64,000 nucleotides of DNA, taken from positions 484,680 through 548,679 of the forward strand of contig NSJX01000003.1 in the NCBI GenBank assembly GCA_002286715.1. The letters run 5' to 3'. This document shows positions 52,690 to 64,000 of the stretch, piece after piece. Made by a program: the position numbers and the translations under genes. The notes under the pieces were generated by a model. It saw only the letters and a program-made list of their open reading frames with translations, was not told the DNA's origin and made no database searches. Positions within the stretch are counted from its first letter, which is position 1; the number at the start of each line of letters is the position of its first letter. This DNA is from Dentipellis sp. KUC8613. Taxonomy: Eukaryota > Basidiomycota > Agaricomycetes > Russulales > Hericiaceae.

Positions 52690-53053
52690 GAACAGAAGGG
52701 ACTTCCCTGGTCCTCCGACACGTCTACGCGGATGGCATGTCATTGATGCCTTGAATCGTGTACTCACCAGTGTAGGGATAGCATATGCAGTTTTGGAATT
52801 CTTTCTATGTAAGGCGCAGCCGATAACGTTGACGCTCTGCGAACTGATAAGTGATGGCGCTGTCCTCATGCAGTAAAGATGACACTTCTGCTGTGCTCGG
52901 AGTCGCGTACCTCGACATCGACATCGACAACGTCAATTGACAGAGTAGACGGTCTGGATTGCTCGAGATTGATTTGTGAAAGTGAGGAGAGCCGGAAAAC
53001 ATGAGCAGCGTCACGCCGAGCACGTGAAAGAGGCGAGCATTGCTCCGAGCCAT
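52690..53053 (-). CDS. Small minus-strand gene candidate with signal-peptide-like start
   Basis: The ATG at 53053 opens MARSNARLFHVLGVTLLMFS, with a basic start and a hydrophobic core followed by SGSPHF, which resembles a signal peptide or anchor. Downstream a strong donor (CTG then GTGAGTACACG near 52765) suggests at least one further exon, but no single frame joins all parts. The ATG lies about 250 bp upstream of, and divergent from, glycine decarboxylase. I do not recognise a family. The frames overlap on both strands, so this is a weak call. Confidence 0.3.
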
Positions 53054-53301
53054 TAGCGGGCTGTGCCGGGAGAGGGAGAGAAAAAAGTTTTTTAGAGCGA
53101 GAGAAGTGGCTCGGGAATAGAGGCGGGAGAGTCGCGCGGACGTGAAAGGTCGATAAGGACCATGATCTACTCGGTGAATGGCTCGGTGAATGCTCTACGT
53201 ACGATGGCGGCCTGCGTCTCTTCAATAAATTCTCTGCACCCCTTTCACCCCTCTTCATCCCCATCCCCGCCCTCCCAGAGGTACGCGCTCACCGCCTGTC
53301 C

Positions 53302-56300
53302 ATGGCGGCTCTACGCTCGGTCTCGGACACAGCGCGCAGACATGTTCTCAACTACGCTCGGTCTGCCCGCGTTATTTCAAAACAAGCCATAGCCTCTCGG
53401 GGGCTCGCGACTGCCAAGCAGCCGTCCTCGCTGTTCGCGGCGCTGGATACCTTCCCGGACCGCCATATCGGTCCCGATGATACTGAGGCTGCATATATGC
53501 TATCGCAGCTGGGGTATGATTCCATGGATGCTTTCGTTCAAGATGTGGTACCTCCTGCCGTCAGAGTGTCGTCCACTGATTTGACGGATGAGTCCATCCA
53601 CCCACTCAGTGAGCTGGAGCTCAACCGCAGGGCGAAGCAACTCGGGACGACCAACAAGTTCTTCAGGAGCTACATCGGATTGGGATACCACAATGCCGTC
53701 GTGCCTCCGGTTATTCTCCGTAACGTGAGTATCGCTTCTACGCTAGCTGAACAAATGTCTGACTATTGTTCCTAAGGTCATGGAGAACCCTGCTTGGTAC
53801 ACACAATACACACCGTATCAGCCTGAAATTGCGCAGGGTAGGTCGTGCGACTCCTTGAGCTTCTTTACCTGACTCAAATAAACAATTTCAGGACGCCTCG
53901 AGTCCTTGATCAACTTTCAGACTATGGTCATGTCTTTAACGTCTATGGATATCGCCAACGCTTCGCTTCTGGATGAAGCCACAGCAGCTGCAGAAGGAAT
54001 GGTTATGTCTTATGTCGCGTCCAGTCAAAAGAAGAAGACGTTCTTTGTGGATGCCGGTGTATTCCCGCAAACTCTCGGTGTTTTGCGAACTCGCGCAAAG
54101 GGCTTTGGGATTAAGTTGGTCGTTGGCGACGCTAGCTCTGCACTCGAGGACCCTGCACTTCGGTCTGATCTATGCGGTGTTTTGGTTCAATACCCTAACA
54201 TGAACGGCGGAATCCAGGATTTCAGCAAGCTCGCGGAGACCGTTCATGCTACCGGTGCACTCGTCGTTGTCGCCTCTGACCTTCTTGCATTGACCTTGTT
54301 GAAGCCGCCTGGTGAATGGGGCGCCGACATTGTCTTAGGCAACTCTGCACGGTTCGGTGTCCCCGCCGGCTATGGTGGTCCTCATGCTGCATTCTTCGCG
54401 TGTACCGACAAGCTCAAGCGTAAAATGCCCGGAAGACTTGTCGGCCGCAGTCGCGATGCTACGGGACAGATGGCATACCGGTTGGCGCTACAGAGTAAGT
54501 GGGACCCGCAAACACAATCGGAGACTTTTCTGATAGCATGTCATTACAGCTCGCGAACAGCACATACGGCGCGAGAAAGCAACAAGCAATATTTGCACTA
54601 GCCAGGCTCTTCTTGCCAACATGTCTGCGATGTACGCTGTTTACCACGGTCCCAACGGTATCAAGCGCATTGCGAACAAGGTGCACGGCTTGACACGGCT
54701 TTTGAAATCCACGGTTGAAAAATACGGATACACGGTTACGAACCCCGAGTTCTTCGATACCCTTCTGATCGAGGCTCCCGATGCTGCGAAGGTTCATGCT
54801 GCGGCCGCGGCCGTCAGTGTCAACCTTCGTCGTGTGGATGACAAGCATGTTGGTGTAACCTTGGATGAAAGCGTCGGCCCTATCGATTTCCTGCGTATTG
54901 CCAACGTCTTCTCTGCCGCTTCCGGAGCTCCGTCCTTGTCTTTGCACGATGTGCCAGATCCCAACGGGTCGCCAGCCATCCCTCAGCAACTCGTTCGTAC
55001 TTCGGAGTTCCTCACGCATCCTGTCTTCAACAAGCATCACTCGGAGACCGAGATGCTGCGATACATCCATCACCTTCAATCCAAGGACCTGTCCCTCGTC
55101 CACTCTATGATCCCGCTCGGTAGTTGCACAATGAAGCTCAACAGCACCAGCAGCATGATTCCTCTCACCTGGCCCGAATTCAGCTCCGTTCATCCTTTCG
55201 CACCCCTGGATCAAGTCAAGGGCTACCTGGAGGTCATCAAGGTCAGATAGCTTGCCTGCCGACAATAGCCACATCGCTGACGAATTTTTACAGGAACTCG
55301 AGTCCGACTTATGCAAGATCACCGGTTTCAGCGCGTGCTCTCTGCAGCCGAATTCCGGTGCTGCTGGTGAATATACTGGTCTCAGCGTGATCCGGGCATA
55401 CCACGAGTCGCGAGGCCAGGGACACCGTGACATCTGTCTTATTCCCGTCAGCGCTCATGGCACGAACCCTGCTGTAAGTTGTTGTGTCTGGTATCATATG
55501 TCATCTGTCTGACATTTCGTCTCCATAGTCCGCCGCGATGGCCGGTTTGAAGGTCGTACCGGTGAAGAGCTTGGCAGATGGAAGTCTCGACCTCGAGGAT
55601 CTGAAAGCGAAGGCTGAAAAGCACAAGGAGAACCTTGCCGCATTCATGGTACGTGCTTCAAGTCATTTGAACTCTGTGCAAGGGGTCTTATAAACATCTA
55701 GATCACGTATCCTTCCACTTTCGGTGTCTTTGAAGCTGGTGTTCAGGATGTAAGTCCACTCACTTATTGATGGGACTCATTCTTATTCTCCGCGCAGGCA
55801 TGCAAGATCATTCACGACAATGGCGGCCAGGTCTACTTGGATGGTAGGCACTTATTGGCAAGAGTCCGTCGCATTGTTTGTTCACGTACTCTGTTTCAGG
55901 TGCCAATCTTAACGCTCAAGTCGGTTTGACGAATCCGGCTGTCTGTGGAGGCGACGTCTGCCATTTGAACCTTCACAAGACCTTTGCGATGTCAGTTCTG
56001 CTCTTTCCTGGACGAGCTTTTCACTGACCTTCTCGTTTTCAGCCCTCATGGTGGAGGTGGTCCTGGTGTCGGGTAAGGAAGCTTAAATTTTCAATCGCTC
56101 GTTCCAGCTCAATTTTTGTGTCAGTCCCATCTGTGTTGCTGAGCACCTTGCGCCCTTCCTTCCTTCTCACTCTATCGTCGCGACCGGTGGTGACAAGGCC
56201 ATCAACGCCGTGGCAGCCGCTCCCTTCGGCAGCGCATCCATCCTTCTCATCTCCTGGGCTTACATCAAGATGCTCGGCGGCCAAGGTCTTGCCGACTCAT

Positions 56301-57082
56301 CCAAAATTGCTCTCCTCAATGCGAACTACATGGCACACAAGCTTGCTGGTCACTACAACCTGCGGTACAAAAACGCAAACGGGAAGGTCGCGCATGAACT
56401 CCTCATTGACCTGGCCGAGTTCGACAAGGCAGCAGGCCTGAAGGTGGCTGACTTCGCGAAGCGCCTGCAGGATTACGGCTTCCACCCGCCCACTTGCTCT
56501 TGGCCCATCTCTACGTGCATGTTGATTGAACCTACCGAATCCGAGAGCCTGGAGGAAATCGATCGGTTCGCGCTTCATGGACATTCCTTGTCATTTGCAG
56601 GGCTGACTTCGTTTGCTTTGCAGATTCTGTGATGCGATGATTCAAATTCGCCAGGAGGCTGAAGATATCATCACTGGAAAGCAACCGAAAGACAACAATC
56701 TGCTCAAGAATGCGCCTCACCCGATTTCTATTATGACTCTCACAGACGCCGAATGGAATAGGTATGCATATGATGTCTTCAATTCTGAAGTCCTGTCTTC
56801 TAAACTTTTTTAAGGCCCTATTCCCGCAAAACGGCCGCATATCCTACTCAGTGGCTCCAGGAGAAGAAGTTCTGGCCTACTGTCTCGAGGATCGACGATG
56901 GTAAGGCTGTCTGGTTGGTCACTCATAAGTTTTTGCTCACCAGTCTTTTACGACAGCTTACGGTGATTTGAATCTTATTGTGAGTATTTTACGTTTACCT
57001 GAATGAGAGAAACTGGTGTATACTGACCGCTTTTAAGTGCGACTGCCCTTCCGTAGAAGAGACCGCGCACGACTTCTCATAG
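53302..57082 (+). CDS. GCV2: Glycine dehydrogenase (decarboxylating), P-protein of the glycine cleavage system
   Basis: Fifteen exons, frame-checked to 1,008 residues: 53302..53724, 53777..53837, 53892..54494, 54550..55241, 55294..55473, 55529..55648, 55702..55749, 55798..55843, 55900..55990, 56043..56072, 56125..56565, 56624..56761, 56815..56900, 56957..56979, 57038..57082. The N-terminus is rich in Arg, Ala and Ser without acids, a mitochondrial presequence, followed by [12 protein letters not shown]. The PLP lysine lies in [20 protein letters not shown], and [27 protein letters not shown] and [15 protein letters not shown] are invariant family blocks. The P-protein decarboxylates glycine and passes the aminomethyl group to the lipoyl H-protein in the matrix. 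The two homologous halves are both complete. I see no break. Confidence 0.95.
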
Positions 57083-58081
57083 ACTAGGGATCCAACCACT
57101 CCCATAACTCACTGGCTATTCCACTAGACGGACCCGCCCTCCCGACGCGTATTGCTCAACCAACAGCATATTAGAAGCATAATGCCTGCATCGCTATCGC
57201 TATACTTCACCTATCTTCTCAAGCTAATATTGGACGTTCAACACGTTGGTCAGATGAATGTGTATACCATTTGCTCCCGGAGGCAGAGATCTGGATGTAA
57301 TAATCGGTTCTGAATAATGACCATGACATCGTTTTTGACGTTGTGGGTTGGGAAGTTCCATATCGCTCATGCCGGCACTGAATGTCTTCGCTTTTCTCTG
57401 GGGATATCTCGGCCGTTGGCCGCCCGACGAGGTACTGAAACATCCGAAATGGATGCATGATCTTCTGACCAAGACCATTGCGGTACACGAGGAGCACAAA
57501 CGACACATCGTGCAGCAAGTACTGTGTTGTCTGCGAAGGATTGGTACCATGTCCGACGGATTCCGAAAGTCGGACTTCGGGCCTTTCGGCCGCCCTCCTA
57601 GACGTCGCCACCGGAGAAGAGCATGGACCTCCGCGTTGGAATATAGGGGTCGGAGAATACTACGGAGGTCCGAGTCCTGATCTATATAGACCACAGGCGT
57701 GCTCGAGCATTTGTAGGGACCCCCACAAGCACACTCTTGTAAGGACCTCTGGACGCATATCTCATTTCCGCACAAACATCTCCAGATCTACGGTTCGTCC
57801 TCATGCTGCGTTGAATATCCGTTTGTTGACAGCCTCCTAACTAGACAGATTGATCGCCCATTCACCTGATCTTGTACTTTCTCACATATCGCAAAGAAGT
57901 CGGTGAGTGAAATGCTGTATGAGCTTTGACAGCACCTTGTTCATCACTGTGGACCTAGGTACCAGAAAGCCGTCCTTCTATCAGACCACTATATACTCGA
58001 CAAATCAGACAAACATTCCTCTAGTATGTCGGCTCGTACTATACGCATCAATCACCATTGACATGTGCGTTGTAGGAAACC
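57083..58081. other. Intergenic, no confident gene
   Basis: 1 kb between tandem plus genes. Overlapping frames of 110-183 codons on both strands (57224-57775 minus, 57348-57680 plus) lack domains. A TATATA at 57990-57995, about 87 bp before the next ATG, may be a core promoter element. Confidence 0.4.
57990..57995 (+). promoter_or_regulatory. Candidate TATA element of the small methyltransferase gene
   Basis: TATATA lies 87-92 bp upstream of the ATG at 58082, in otherwise non-coding DNA. This is a sequence match only. Confidence 0.3.
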
Positions 58082-58952
58082 ATGGCTCAGCACACAGGCG
58101 TGTACACCCATGGCCATCACGAGTCAGTATTGCGCTCCCACAGCTGGCGCACCGCTGCGAATTCCGCCGCATATCTCCTCCCTGCAATCAAGCCGGACAT
58201 GTATATCTTGGATGTTGGCTGTGGCCCAGGCACCATAACCGTCGACTTTGCTGCCTTGGTCCCGCAGGGCAAGGTCGTTGGCCTCGAGCCAGTGCCGGAC
58301 GTATTGGATCAAGGGCGCGCCGCGGCCACCGCGAGGGGCTTGAAGAACGTCGAGTTTGTCGTCGGAGATGTGTATGCTCTCGAATATCCGGACAACACCT
58401 TCGACATTGTCCATGCGCACCAGGTCCTGCAGCACGTCAGTGATCCGGTGGCAGCTCTTCGGGAGATGCGGCGGGTCACCAAGCCAGGCGGTATCGTCGC
58501 CGCTCGTGACACGGACTTCCCTGCCATGACCTGGTACCCGGAAATTGAAGGCATGGAGGAATGGCGTGAGCAATACCTGAAGGTCGCCACCAACAATGGC
58601 GGGCACCCGAAGGCCGGACGTCAGTTGCACGCATGGGCGAAGAAGGCTGGCTTTGATGGGTCCCAGATCACTTGCAGCGCGGGCACCTGGTGCTACAGTA
58701 CTCCGGCAGAGATAGCGTGGTGGAGCAAGTTGTGGGCGGACCGTACCGTCGGCTCGACCTACGCCACGACTGCGATCAAGGCTGGAATTGCGACGAAGGA
58801 AGACTTGGATCGTATCGCGCAGGTTTGGACGAAGTGGGGTGCCGAGGAAGATGCCTGGTTCGGATTGTTGCACGGCGAGATCCAGTGCCGAGTCCAGAGG
58901 TGAGTACGTGACGTTCTTGTGGTCTCACTATAACTCATCGTCCAGGGGATAG
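58082..58952 (+). CDS. Class I SAM-dependent methyltransferase (UbiE/Methyltransf_11 type)
   Basis: CDS is join(58082..58899, 58946..58952), 274 residues. The single 46 bp intron sits just before the stop and leaves a two-codon last exon plus TAG. Motif I is MYILDVGCGPGTITVDFAAL, motif II VVGLEPVPDVLDQGRAAATA, motif III VEFVVGDVYALEYPDNTFDI, and then HAHQVLQHVSDPVAALREMR and RVTKPGGIVAARDTDFPAMT. This is the ubiE/Methyltransf_11 pattern, close to fungal small-molecule methyltransferases of the same length. The substrate is unknown. There is no targeting signal. The downstream neighbour is an orphan membrane protein, with no sign of a biosynthetic cluster. Confidence 0.88.
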
Positions 58953-59767
58953 TACTGCATAGGGGGCCCCTGCGGGGAAAATCATTAAATAAGTCATGTG
59001 TACGAGTACGCGCATCTACAGAAGGAACCTTGGAGCTCGCCGATTTGTGTCAAATGTTGAACGCAGTTGTGTTTGGTCGTCTGAGTGCTAGATCTGCACT
59101 TCTGCACAGGCAGGGGTCTAAAATAAGTACACAGGTTTGTGTAGCAGAATGTACGTGCACCGGAAATATGCTATGACAGCACACTCATGATATGATGGCG
59201 CCGGCATTGCATGTGAGCGCTGCGACGACTGGAAACGACTTGGAGGCCTGGTGGAGATATCATCACTGAATGTAACCTAGCATGCGGTCAAGACAGTGAT
59301 AAGTACGCATTTGGGAATGGTTCCACGGGGAACTGCAACATTGGTACCAAGGCGAATTTGCATCCGTCATGGAGATTGGCCCAGGCAGTTATCAGAATCA
59401 TGCTCGAATCATCCTATGATGCCTGTGTCCTTACGTACCAATAGGTGTGATCGGGTTTCGTACGTTGCCTGACGCGGCAGAATTATATCATGCCCGGCGC
59501 ACTGCCGTCGGCTCTTCTCATGAGCATTATCATCCTGCGTGGCCTGCTGGAGTTGGCAGCGTGGTTGTCAACGCCCTCGGACTCTCTCATATAGCAGAGA
59601 TGACCGTCCTATTCTACTCTACCATACTGTCCTTATCCCTCATGTCATGATTTACCAAACATCACAAGTCTGCCTGTGAGTCCTCACCGCACTCCTTACC
59701 CCGGGATCGACACTGGGCTTCGATTGCTCAACTATGTATACCAGCTCAGTCGCAATTGGAACAAGAA
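58953..59767 (+). other. Intergenic, no gene recognised
   Basis: 0.8 kb with only short frames on either strand. The sequence is not obviously repetitive. It should hold the methyltransferase 3' UTR and the promoter of the membrane protein gene. Confidence 0.4.
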
Positions 59768-61238
59768 ATGGCCAACCTAGTTCCACTTTATGCAGTGCTT
59801 CTAATTCTGGGCGGTCAAGCTGGTCTTCCGCTCCTAGTATTCACCTTCCTCACGAAGAGAGTACACCGTCACCCAACCTTCATCAATTTCTGCATTACGA
59901 TGATAATATATTCGGTGATATTCTGCCTTGTGTGTGTATCGCTTCCCTTTCTCCCATTACTCCTTACTGATCCATCGCGGAAGATTCTACACGACAGAAT
60001 ATAACGACACGCCGACTCCTAGCCGCGGCTTGTGTCTCGCACAAGCCTCCATGATAGTAGGGGCATTTCCAATGTCAGTCCTCAGTCTATGGAACGTGCC
60101 ATTCTTGCTGATACATTCGGCTCGCTAGGGCTTCTATGGCGGCTTTAGTGCTGGTCTTCGAAGTGAGCGGAGTCTTTGGTCAGAGTTACTGGCTCGGTCG
60201 CTCACGGTTCGCTATTGTAGATCTGGGCAACTTGCCAGGGTGCAGATTCAGCCATGCTCAATTTTATCACCAAGACGTCCACCACTGTGATTGTAAGGGA
60301 TACCGTTGACTGGGAGATACATGCATGTACTGATTATTTATAGCTTATCCTTATCCCATATGTCGCACTCGCCGGCTTCACGATAGTTTCTGCCTTGGTG
60401 AGGTTGATGTCGCACTTCATACACTCGACGCTCATAGGTCATATAGGTCGCTGCGAAGATTCCAGATTCCGCCAAATTTGCTAACGGTTTCTATTGCTCC
60501 ATCCAACTGTACCCCATGTGCGTCTAATCCCGTGCTTAGTCCCCTGCATATCCATCTCATCTGTATCGTTTAGCCGTCGCTTGATTGTGCCAATCGTGAA
60601 CTTGGTCATAGTGACGGTCATTGTCGTGTTTGAAGGTGAGTACGGCCTTCACTCCGGTGGCTTCTGACTTATGTTGGTCACCGTAGTCGCTATAGTGGTG
60701 CAGTGGTACCGACGCTGGCATCGGCTGAAGGAGTCATTCCCTTTGGCAGAGAGACGCCCTGATGCTATGCTTTGCTTCCGCGTTGCGCTTTTCAACTTCT
60801 ACACGATAATAACCCTTGCGTACGTAGTGTTATGCTGTCTATATGTGCGCTTCATGCTGAAAGGCCTAAAGGACGGCAATCCCGTTTGCGACAAATAGCG
60901 GAGCCCATGCATTTTCTTACATCGTGGATGCCGGTTGTAAGCCTTCCATCTGGCTATTGTAGCAACTGGCCCTGATCTTGTCTGCTAGTACCGATAGCAA
61001 CTTTTCTAGTGTTTGGGACTCAAAAGGTGTGCTCACATAATTGATTGACTGGCGTTGCGTTACCTGATGCCGTCCATAGGATGTTTTCATAGCATGGGGA
61101 ATCAGCAAGGAGCTGCCTGATTTGACACGACGGGATTCGACTGCTAGTGAAGACTCATTGTCTCACTTCTTACCATCATCAGAAGGACCTTTGTCGAACA
61201 GCGTAGTCTCCTCACGCGCCAATAGCAGCCTTGCTTGA
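59768..61238 (+). CDS. Orphan seven-helix membrane protein of Agaricomycete type
   Basis: A multi-exon gene. The preferred start is ATG 59768 (MANLVPLYAVLLILGGQAGL). Hydrophobic helices read: LYAVLLILGGQAGLPLLVF; FINFCITMIIYSVIFCLVC; a third around GLCLAQASMIVGAFPM; a fourth near ALVLVFEIWA; VILILIPYVALAGFTIVSAL; IVPIVNLVIVTVIVVFE; and FNFYTIITLAYVVLCCLYV. A last segment before FGTQKDVFIAWGI is followed by a Ser-rich cytosolic tail ending SSRANSSLA. The RRWHRLKESFPLAERRP loop and FGTQKD ending recur in large mushroom-specific families of receptor-like proteins of unknown ligand. Exon limits are approximate. It might be a GPCR; I see no Ste2/Ste3 pheromone-receptor signature. Confidence 0.6.
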
Positions 61239-61540
61239 GTAGAAACAAAGAAGCAGACGGAATGTAACACGATGCAGATTCCAGGATCTACAATGTATTA
61301 TAGTAAATGACGAATGTATAGATCCTGCCCCAAACAGCTGCGAGCTACGTCCTACACCCGAGAAGACAAGCATAGCCCAACCAGCATCCCTGGATTACGC
61401 TCGACGCGTCCTAGCCTACACGTGGCGGGGCCGACTAACGGAGAGCCTTGCCCTGCCGCTAGCTTTTGCGAGTGAAGCAACCTATGCTCCTCCACTGTGG
61501 AGGTGTGAGATGCATTCTCGTAATGAATTGAAAGACGTAC

Positions 61541-61915
61541 ACAAGAATATTGTTACTACAAGAATACAGTCAGTCAACAATATGTACAGCACCCGAAAAT
61601 GTAGTACTCACATAGGGATATGAATGAGCTTCACGAAGTAGCCAATGAAGCCCATGACAGCGAATCCGACAGCAACGGCCCGGCAGATCTGGAGGAACTC
61701 TGTAGGACACATACATGTAAGCAGACAGAGATATACAGCTACTTTGTGCGCTACCTTTCTGCGATGGCTTGGTGCACCGGACCAGGAACTTCACAACCAA
61801 TACCAATTGTTATGAGCACGATATCCATGCTCAACAGAACAAGAGCACGCACCTGGTTCCCATCACGGATGAACTCCTGGGGAATCTCGACAAACTCCTT
61901 CAACTTCTCGGACAT
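61541..61915 (-). CDS. SSS1: Sec61 gamma subunit (Sss1) of the ER translocon
   Basis: Exons: 61853..61915 ([21 protein letters not shown]), 61755..61788 ([11 protein letters not shown]), 61612..61699 ([20 protein letters not shown] then YFVKLIHIP), and a tiny 61541..61555 (INNILV, split codon at each end). This is the near-universal Sec61 gamma sequence: an amphipathic N-terminal helix, then one tail-anchored membrane helix. The protein clamps the Sec61 alpha channel in ER protein import. The final codons are not resolved: the donor at 61540 implies one more small exon, or the frame may read through to a TAG at 61459-61461, which would add about 27 residues. The gene is convergent with the seven-helix protein gene. 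Confidence 0.88.
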
Positions 61916-62220
61916 GGCTAGGAAGAGGTACGAAGGTAAGGAGAGAGGGGTGCTGCTGGCAGCGTGTTGTAAGGAAACAAGTGGGTAAGGCGCTTGTGAC
62001 GTGGAGGCGCACACGCTCTCCCCGCGTCCACATGGCTTTCTCACGGCTTTACAGCAGCTCTCTACGTGTTGACAGTTGCTTCCACGTCCACTACACAGCA
62101 CATTCAGTCTCGAAAGCGTGTCTACAGCTGGCCGGGATTTGCCTGGTTCCCTTGTGCGCATTCCGCTTCATGTCGATATATTTACACCTAATCTTTCTTC
62201 CAGTCAGTCTGCACGCATGA

Positions 62221-64000
62221 ATGTCCTTGGGCAGGGGTCTACAGATACTCAAGTCCCAAGTACGATTTACACGAGGCATTGACCATGGCTTCAAGACCTA
62301 TACTTTTTCTCGAGCTCTATCTTCCGTATCAGCTGGAACTGTTACGCATCTCGCGGAGCAATTCCAAAACTGCATATGGGACCGCGATACCACAGACCGC
62401 CCCGGTGCACAATTGAAAGAGGTTTATACTGCCCTTCGGGACGCCGTGACGGACTCTCCTTCGCAGGACGACATTAACGCTATCAGGCAAGTTATCACCT
62501 GGGACAATATAGTGGATATATTGCAGGTTTTGGCGACGTCCAAGGTGCACGAAGACCACATGTTCTTGCAAAACGTCCTGGAGTATACGCACCAACTCAT
62601 CGGCAGCCACATTACTTCCGAACAACACACTGCTATCCTGCAACGTCTCGCTGAAGCTCGACAAATGCAGGCACTTTGGCGCTGGTTTCAAGTTATGGCG
62701 GCTCGGCTAGGGGATGTCCCACCCACATTGGACCACTTGCACATATTTTTGGAGTATTGCATATATGAGAAGAAATGGAGATACATGTGGAAGGCTATGA
62801 GTCTCTCACAATTGCATTGCAAGCCTACGAACGAGACGTTCGGCCTCTTGCTGCGGGGCATTTTCCAGGAGCCGATAGACCAGCACCGCGAGGTGCATAA
62901 AGTCATCAAGTCAATCTGTCATTTCCGCCTTCCTTTTGACTCCTCCATCCTTTCCTTGATTTCGAGAGGCTTGAAGGCCCGTGGCTTAGCGTCTCAGGCT
63001 GCGGAGGCTGCTAAGTACTATCGCGCTCACGTCCAGTCAGGCCGTACATTCACTGTCAGGCAAGAGCAGGACTTTGAGCTAGCTCGCGCCTTTGCTATCC
63101 GGGGTCGTGATGCGGCGACAGAGGTATACCATGCTTTACGTATGCGAGGCTTCGAGGCTTCACACGATACACTCGTGGCTCTCATGGAGTCTGTATGGGA
63201 CACCGACAGTCTTGTGTACTGGGAGAAGGAGCTTGGTATCAAGGCGGAACCCCGCGCATGGGCAATTCTGATCGGAAATGCACTTGACACCGGATCTCTA
63301 GAGGCTGCCCTGGGGATTTACAGACAGGCCAAAGCTGCTGGAATAAATTCCGAATATCCCGTAGCATTACCCCTCGTCCGCGCGTTGTGCACAACCGCCC
63401 CCGCCCGTAATTCCAATGAATCCTGTATCGGTCAAGCTCTGAAAATATACGAGGACTATCTAACTGCTTCTCAGAAGCGCGATAACAGGCGACTCGGCGA
63501 TACATCAACTACCACTGTGCAACGGATCACTCTTTGCAGCGTCCTCCTTCGCGCGTTGTCATCTTCTTCTAACAAAACCAAATGCTTCCCTATCGCCGTG
63601 GATATCTTAGCCGGCCTCCGAAAAGACAAAGTTCCACTAGACAGTGCAATCCATGCATCGATACTCATCCTATTGATGAGGACTTCATCGAGTTTTGTGG
63701 AGGCCTTTCACGTGTACGAGCTCTTTCGAGAGCACCCGCAGGCGCCCTTGGACGCGCGATGGTTCTCCGCTGCCCTCAATACCTTGACCAGCCTGAAATT
63801 CGACGACATGACTATTCCTCCCTGGAAGGACTATTTCCAAATAATCAAAGATATGCAGCGCGCTGGGTACAAGTATACGCCTCATATTTACAGCAACTTG
63901 TTGCACCAGATATCCCGGATTGCGCAGAGACACTCGGCGGATGTTGCGATCAAGCGTCAGCTTTCTCAGGTCGTGGTCCAGATTCATAAAGCTTTGTCCC
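62221..64000 (+). CDS. PPR-type mitochondrial protein (3' end beyond window)
   Basis: One uninterrupted frame of 593 codons from ATG 62221 to the window end, preceded by an in-frame TGA at 62218. The N-terminus MSLGRGLQILKSQVRFTRGI has many Arg, Lys and Ser and no acids, like a mitochondrial presequence, and continues TYTFSRALSSVSAGTV. The body is made of paired helices of about 35 residues: TFGLLLRGIFQEPID, LISRGLKARGLASQAAEAAK, EVYHALRMRGFEASHDTLVA, AWAILIGNALDTGSLEAALG and IYRQAKAAGINSEYP match the PPR helix-turn-helix pattern. PPR proteins bind organellar RNA. Which mitochondrial transcript is targeted is unknown. About 300 bp separate its ATG from the divergent Sec61 gamma ATG, a likely shared promoter. 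Confidence 0.75.
   Translation, partial: MSLGRGLQILKSQVRFTRGIDHGFKTYTFSRALSSVSAGTVTHLAEQFQNCIWDRDTTDRPGAQLKEVYTALRDAVTDSPSQDDINAIRQVITWDNIVDILQVLATSKVHEDHMFLQNVLEYTHQLIGSHITSEQHTAILQRLAEARQMQALWRWFQVMAARLGDVPPTLDHLHIFLEYCIYEKKWRYMWKAMSLSQLHCKPTNETFGLLLRGIFQEPIDQHREVHKVIKSICHFRLPFDSSILSLISRGLKARGLASQAAEAAKYYRAHVQSGRTFTVRQEQDFELARAFAIRGRDAATEVYHALRMRGFEASHDTLVALMESVWDTDSLVYWEKELGIKAEPRAWAILIGNALDTGSLEAALGIYRQAKAAGINSEYPVALPLVRALCTTAPARNSNESCIGQALKIYEDYLTASQKRDNRRLGDTSTTTVQRITLCSVLLRALSSSSNKTKCFPIAVDILAGLRKDKVPLDSAIHASILILLMRTSSSFVEAFHVYELFREHPQAPLDARWFSAALNTLTSLKFDDMTIPPWKDYFQIIKDMQRAGYKYTPHIYSNLLHQISRIAQRHSADVAIKRQLSQVVVQIHKALS

Noticed and set aside
57224..57775. 183-codon minus frame and 110-codon plus frame upstream of the small methyltransferase
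   Set aside because: No recognisable domain, and the frames overlap on opposite strands with scattered rare residues. They are treated as chance.

Overview
The window looks like a chromosomal stretch of an Agaricomycete (mushroom-forming basidiomycete), possibly a wood-decay species. The evidence is GC-rich, intron-dense eukaryotic genes with mostly 50-65 bp GT-AG introns, several micro-exons, and protein types common in that group: an F-box protein, an orphan seven-helix membrane protein and non-mating homeodomain proteins. I see no transposon, tRNA, rRNA or CRISPR. All functional names come from reading motifs; no database search was run.

1-17 kb: 3' end of VTA1 (ESCRT/Vps4 cofactor); a large alpha-arrestin with two PPxY motifs on the opposite strand; a GNAT acetyltransferase; POP3 (RNase P/MRP); a dCMP deaminase whose N-terminus keeps an intact P-loop; an unknown low-complexity protein; an AIF/AMID-type FAD oxidoreductase; and, divergent from it, a GNL1-type circularly permuted GTPase.

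17-34 kb: a SAM methyltransferase with a long Ser/Pro-rich insert; UTP17/WDR75 (small-subunit processome); two tandem homeodomain genes that are clear paralogues; an F-box protein; 2.4 kb without a confident gene; and a PB1 protein with a candidate Atg8-interacting motif and a UBA-like C-terminus.

33-46 kb: an aldo-keto reductase of the xylose reductase type; a ketopantoate reductase; a divergent pair sharing a 370 bp promoter (a fucosyltransferase-like type II membrane protein and an SLC35C1-like GDP-fucose transporter); and an HxxxD acyltransferase.

46-64 kb: an RSC9/ARID2-like chromatin remodeller subunit; an ARMH3-type (DUF1741) armadillo protein with an apparent GA-AG intron; a possibly decayed small gene; mitochondrial glycine decarboxylase (GCV2); a second small methyltransferase; the orphan seven-helix protein; the Sec61 gamma subunit; and a PPR-type protein cut by the window end.

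Most genes are unrelated housekeeping neighbours. Three local relationships look meaningful: the transporter/transferase pair (Golgi fucosylation), the tandem homeodomain duplication, and the adjacency of VTA1 and the alpha-arrestin, which act in successive steps of membrane-protein downregulation. Coding exon sums were checked for frame in the arrestin, GNAT, dCMP deaminase, 11.4 kb unknown gene, AMID, GNL1, both homeodomain genes, PB1 protein, ketopantoate reductase, transporter, acyltransferase, RSC9, GCV2 and small methyltransferase. Elsewhere exon limits are approximate.
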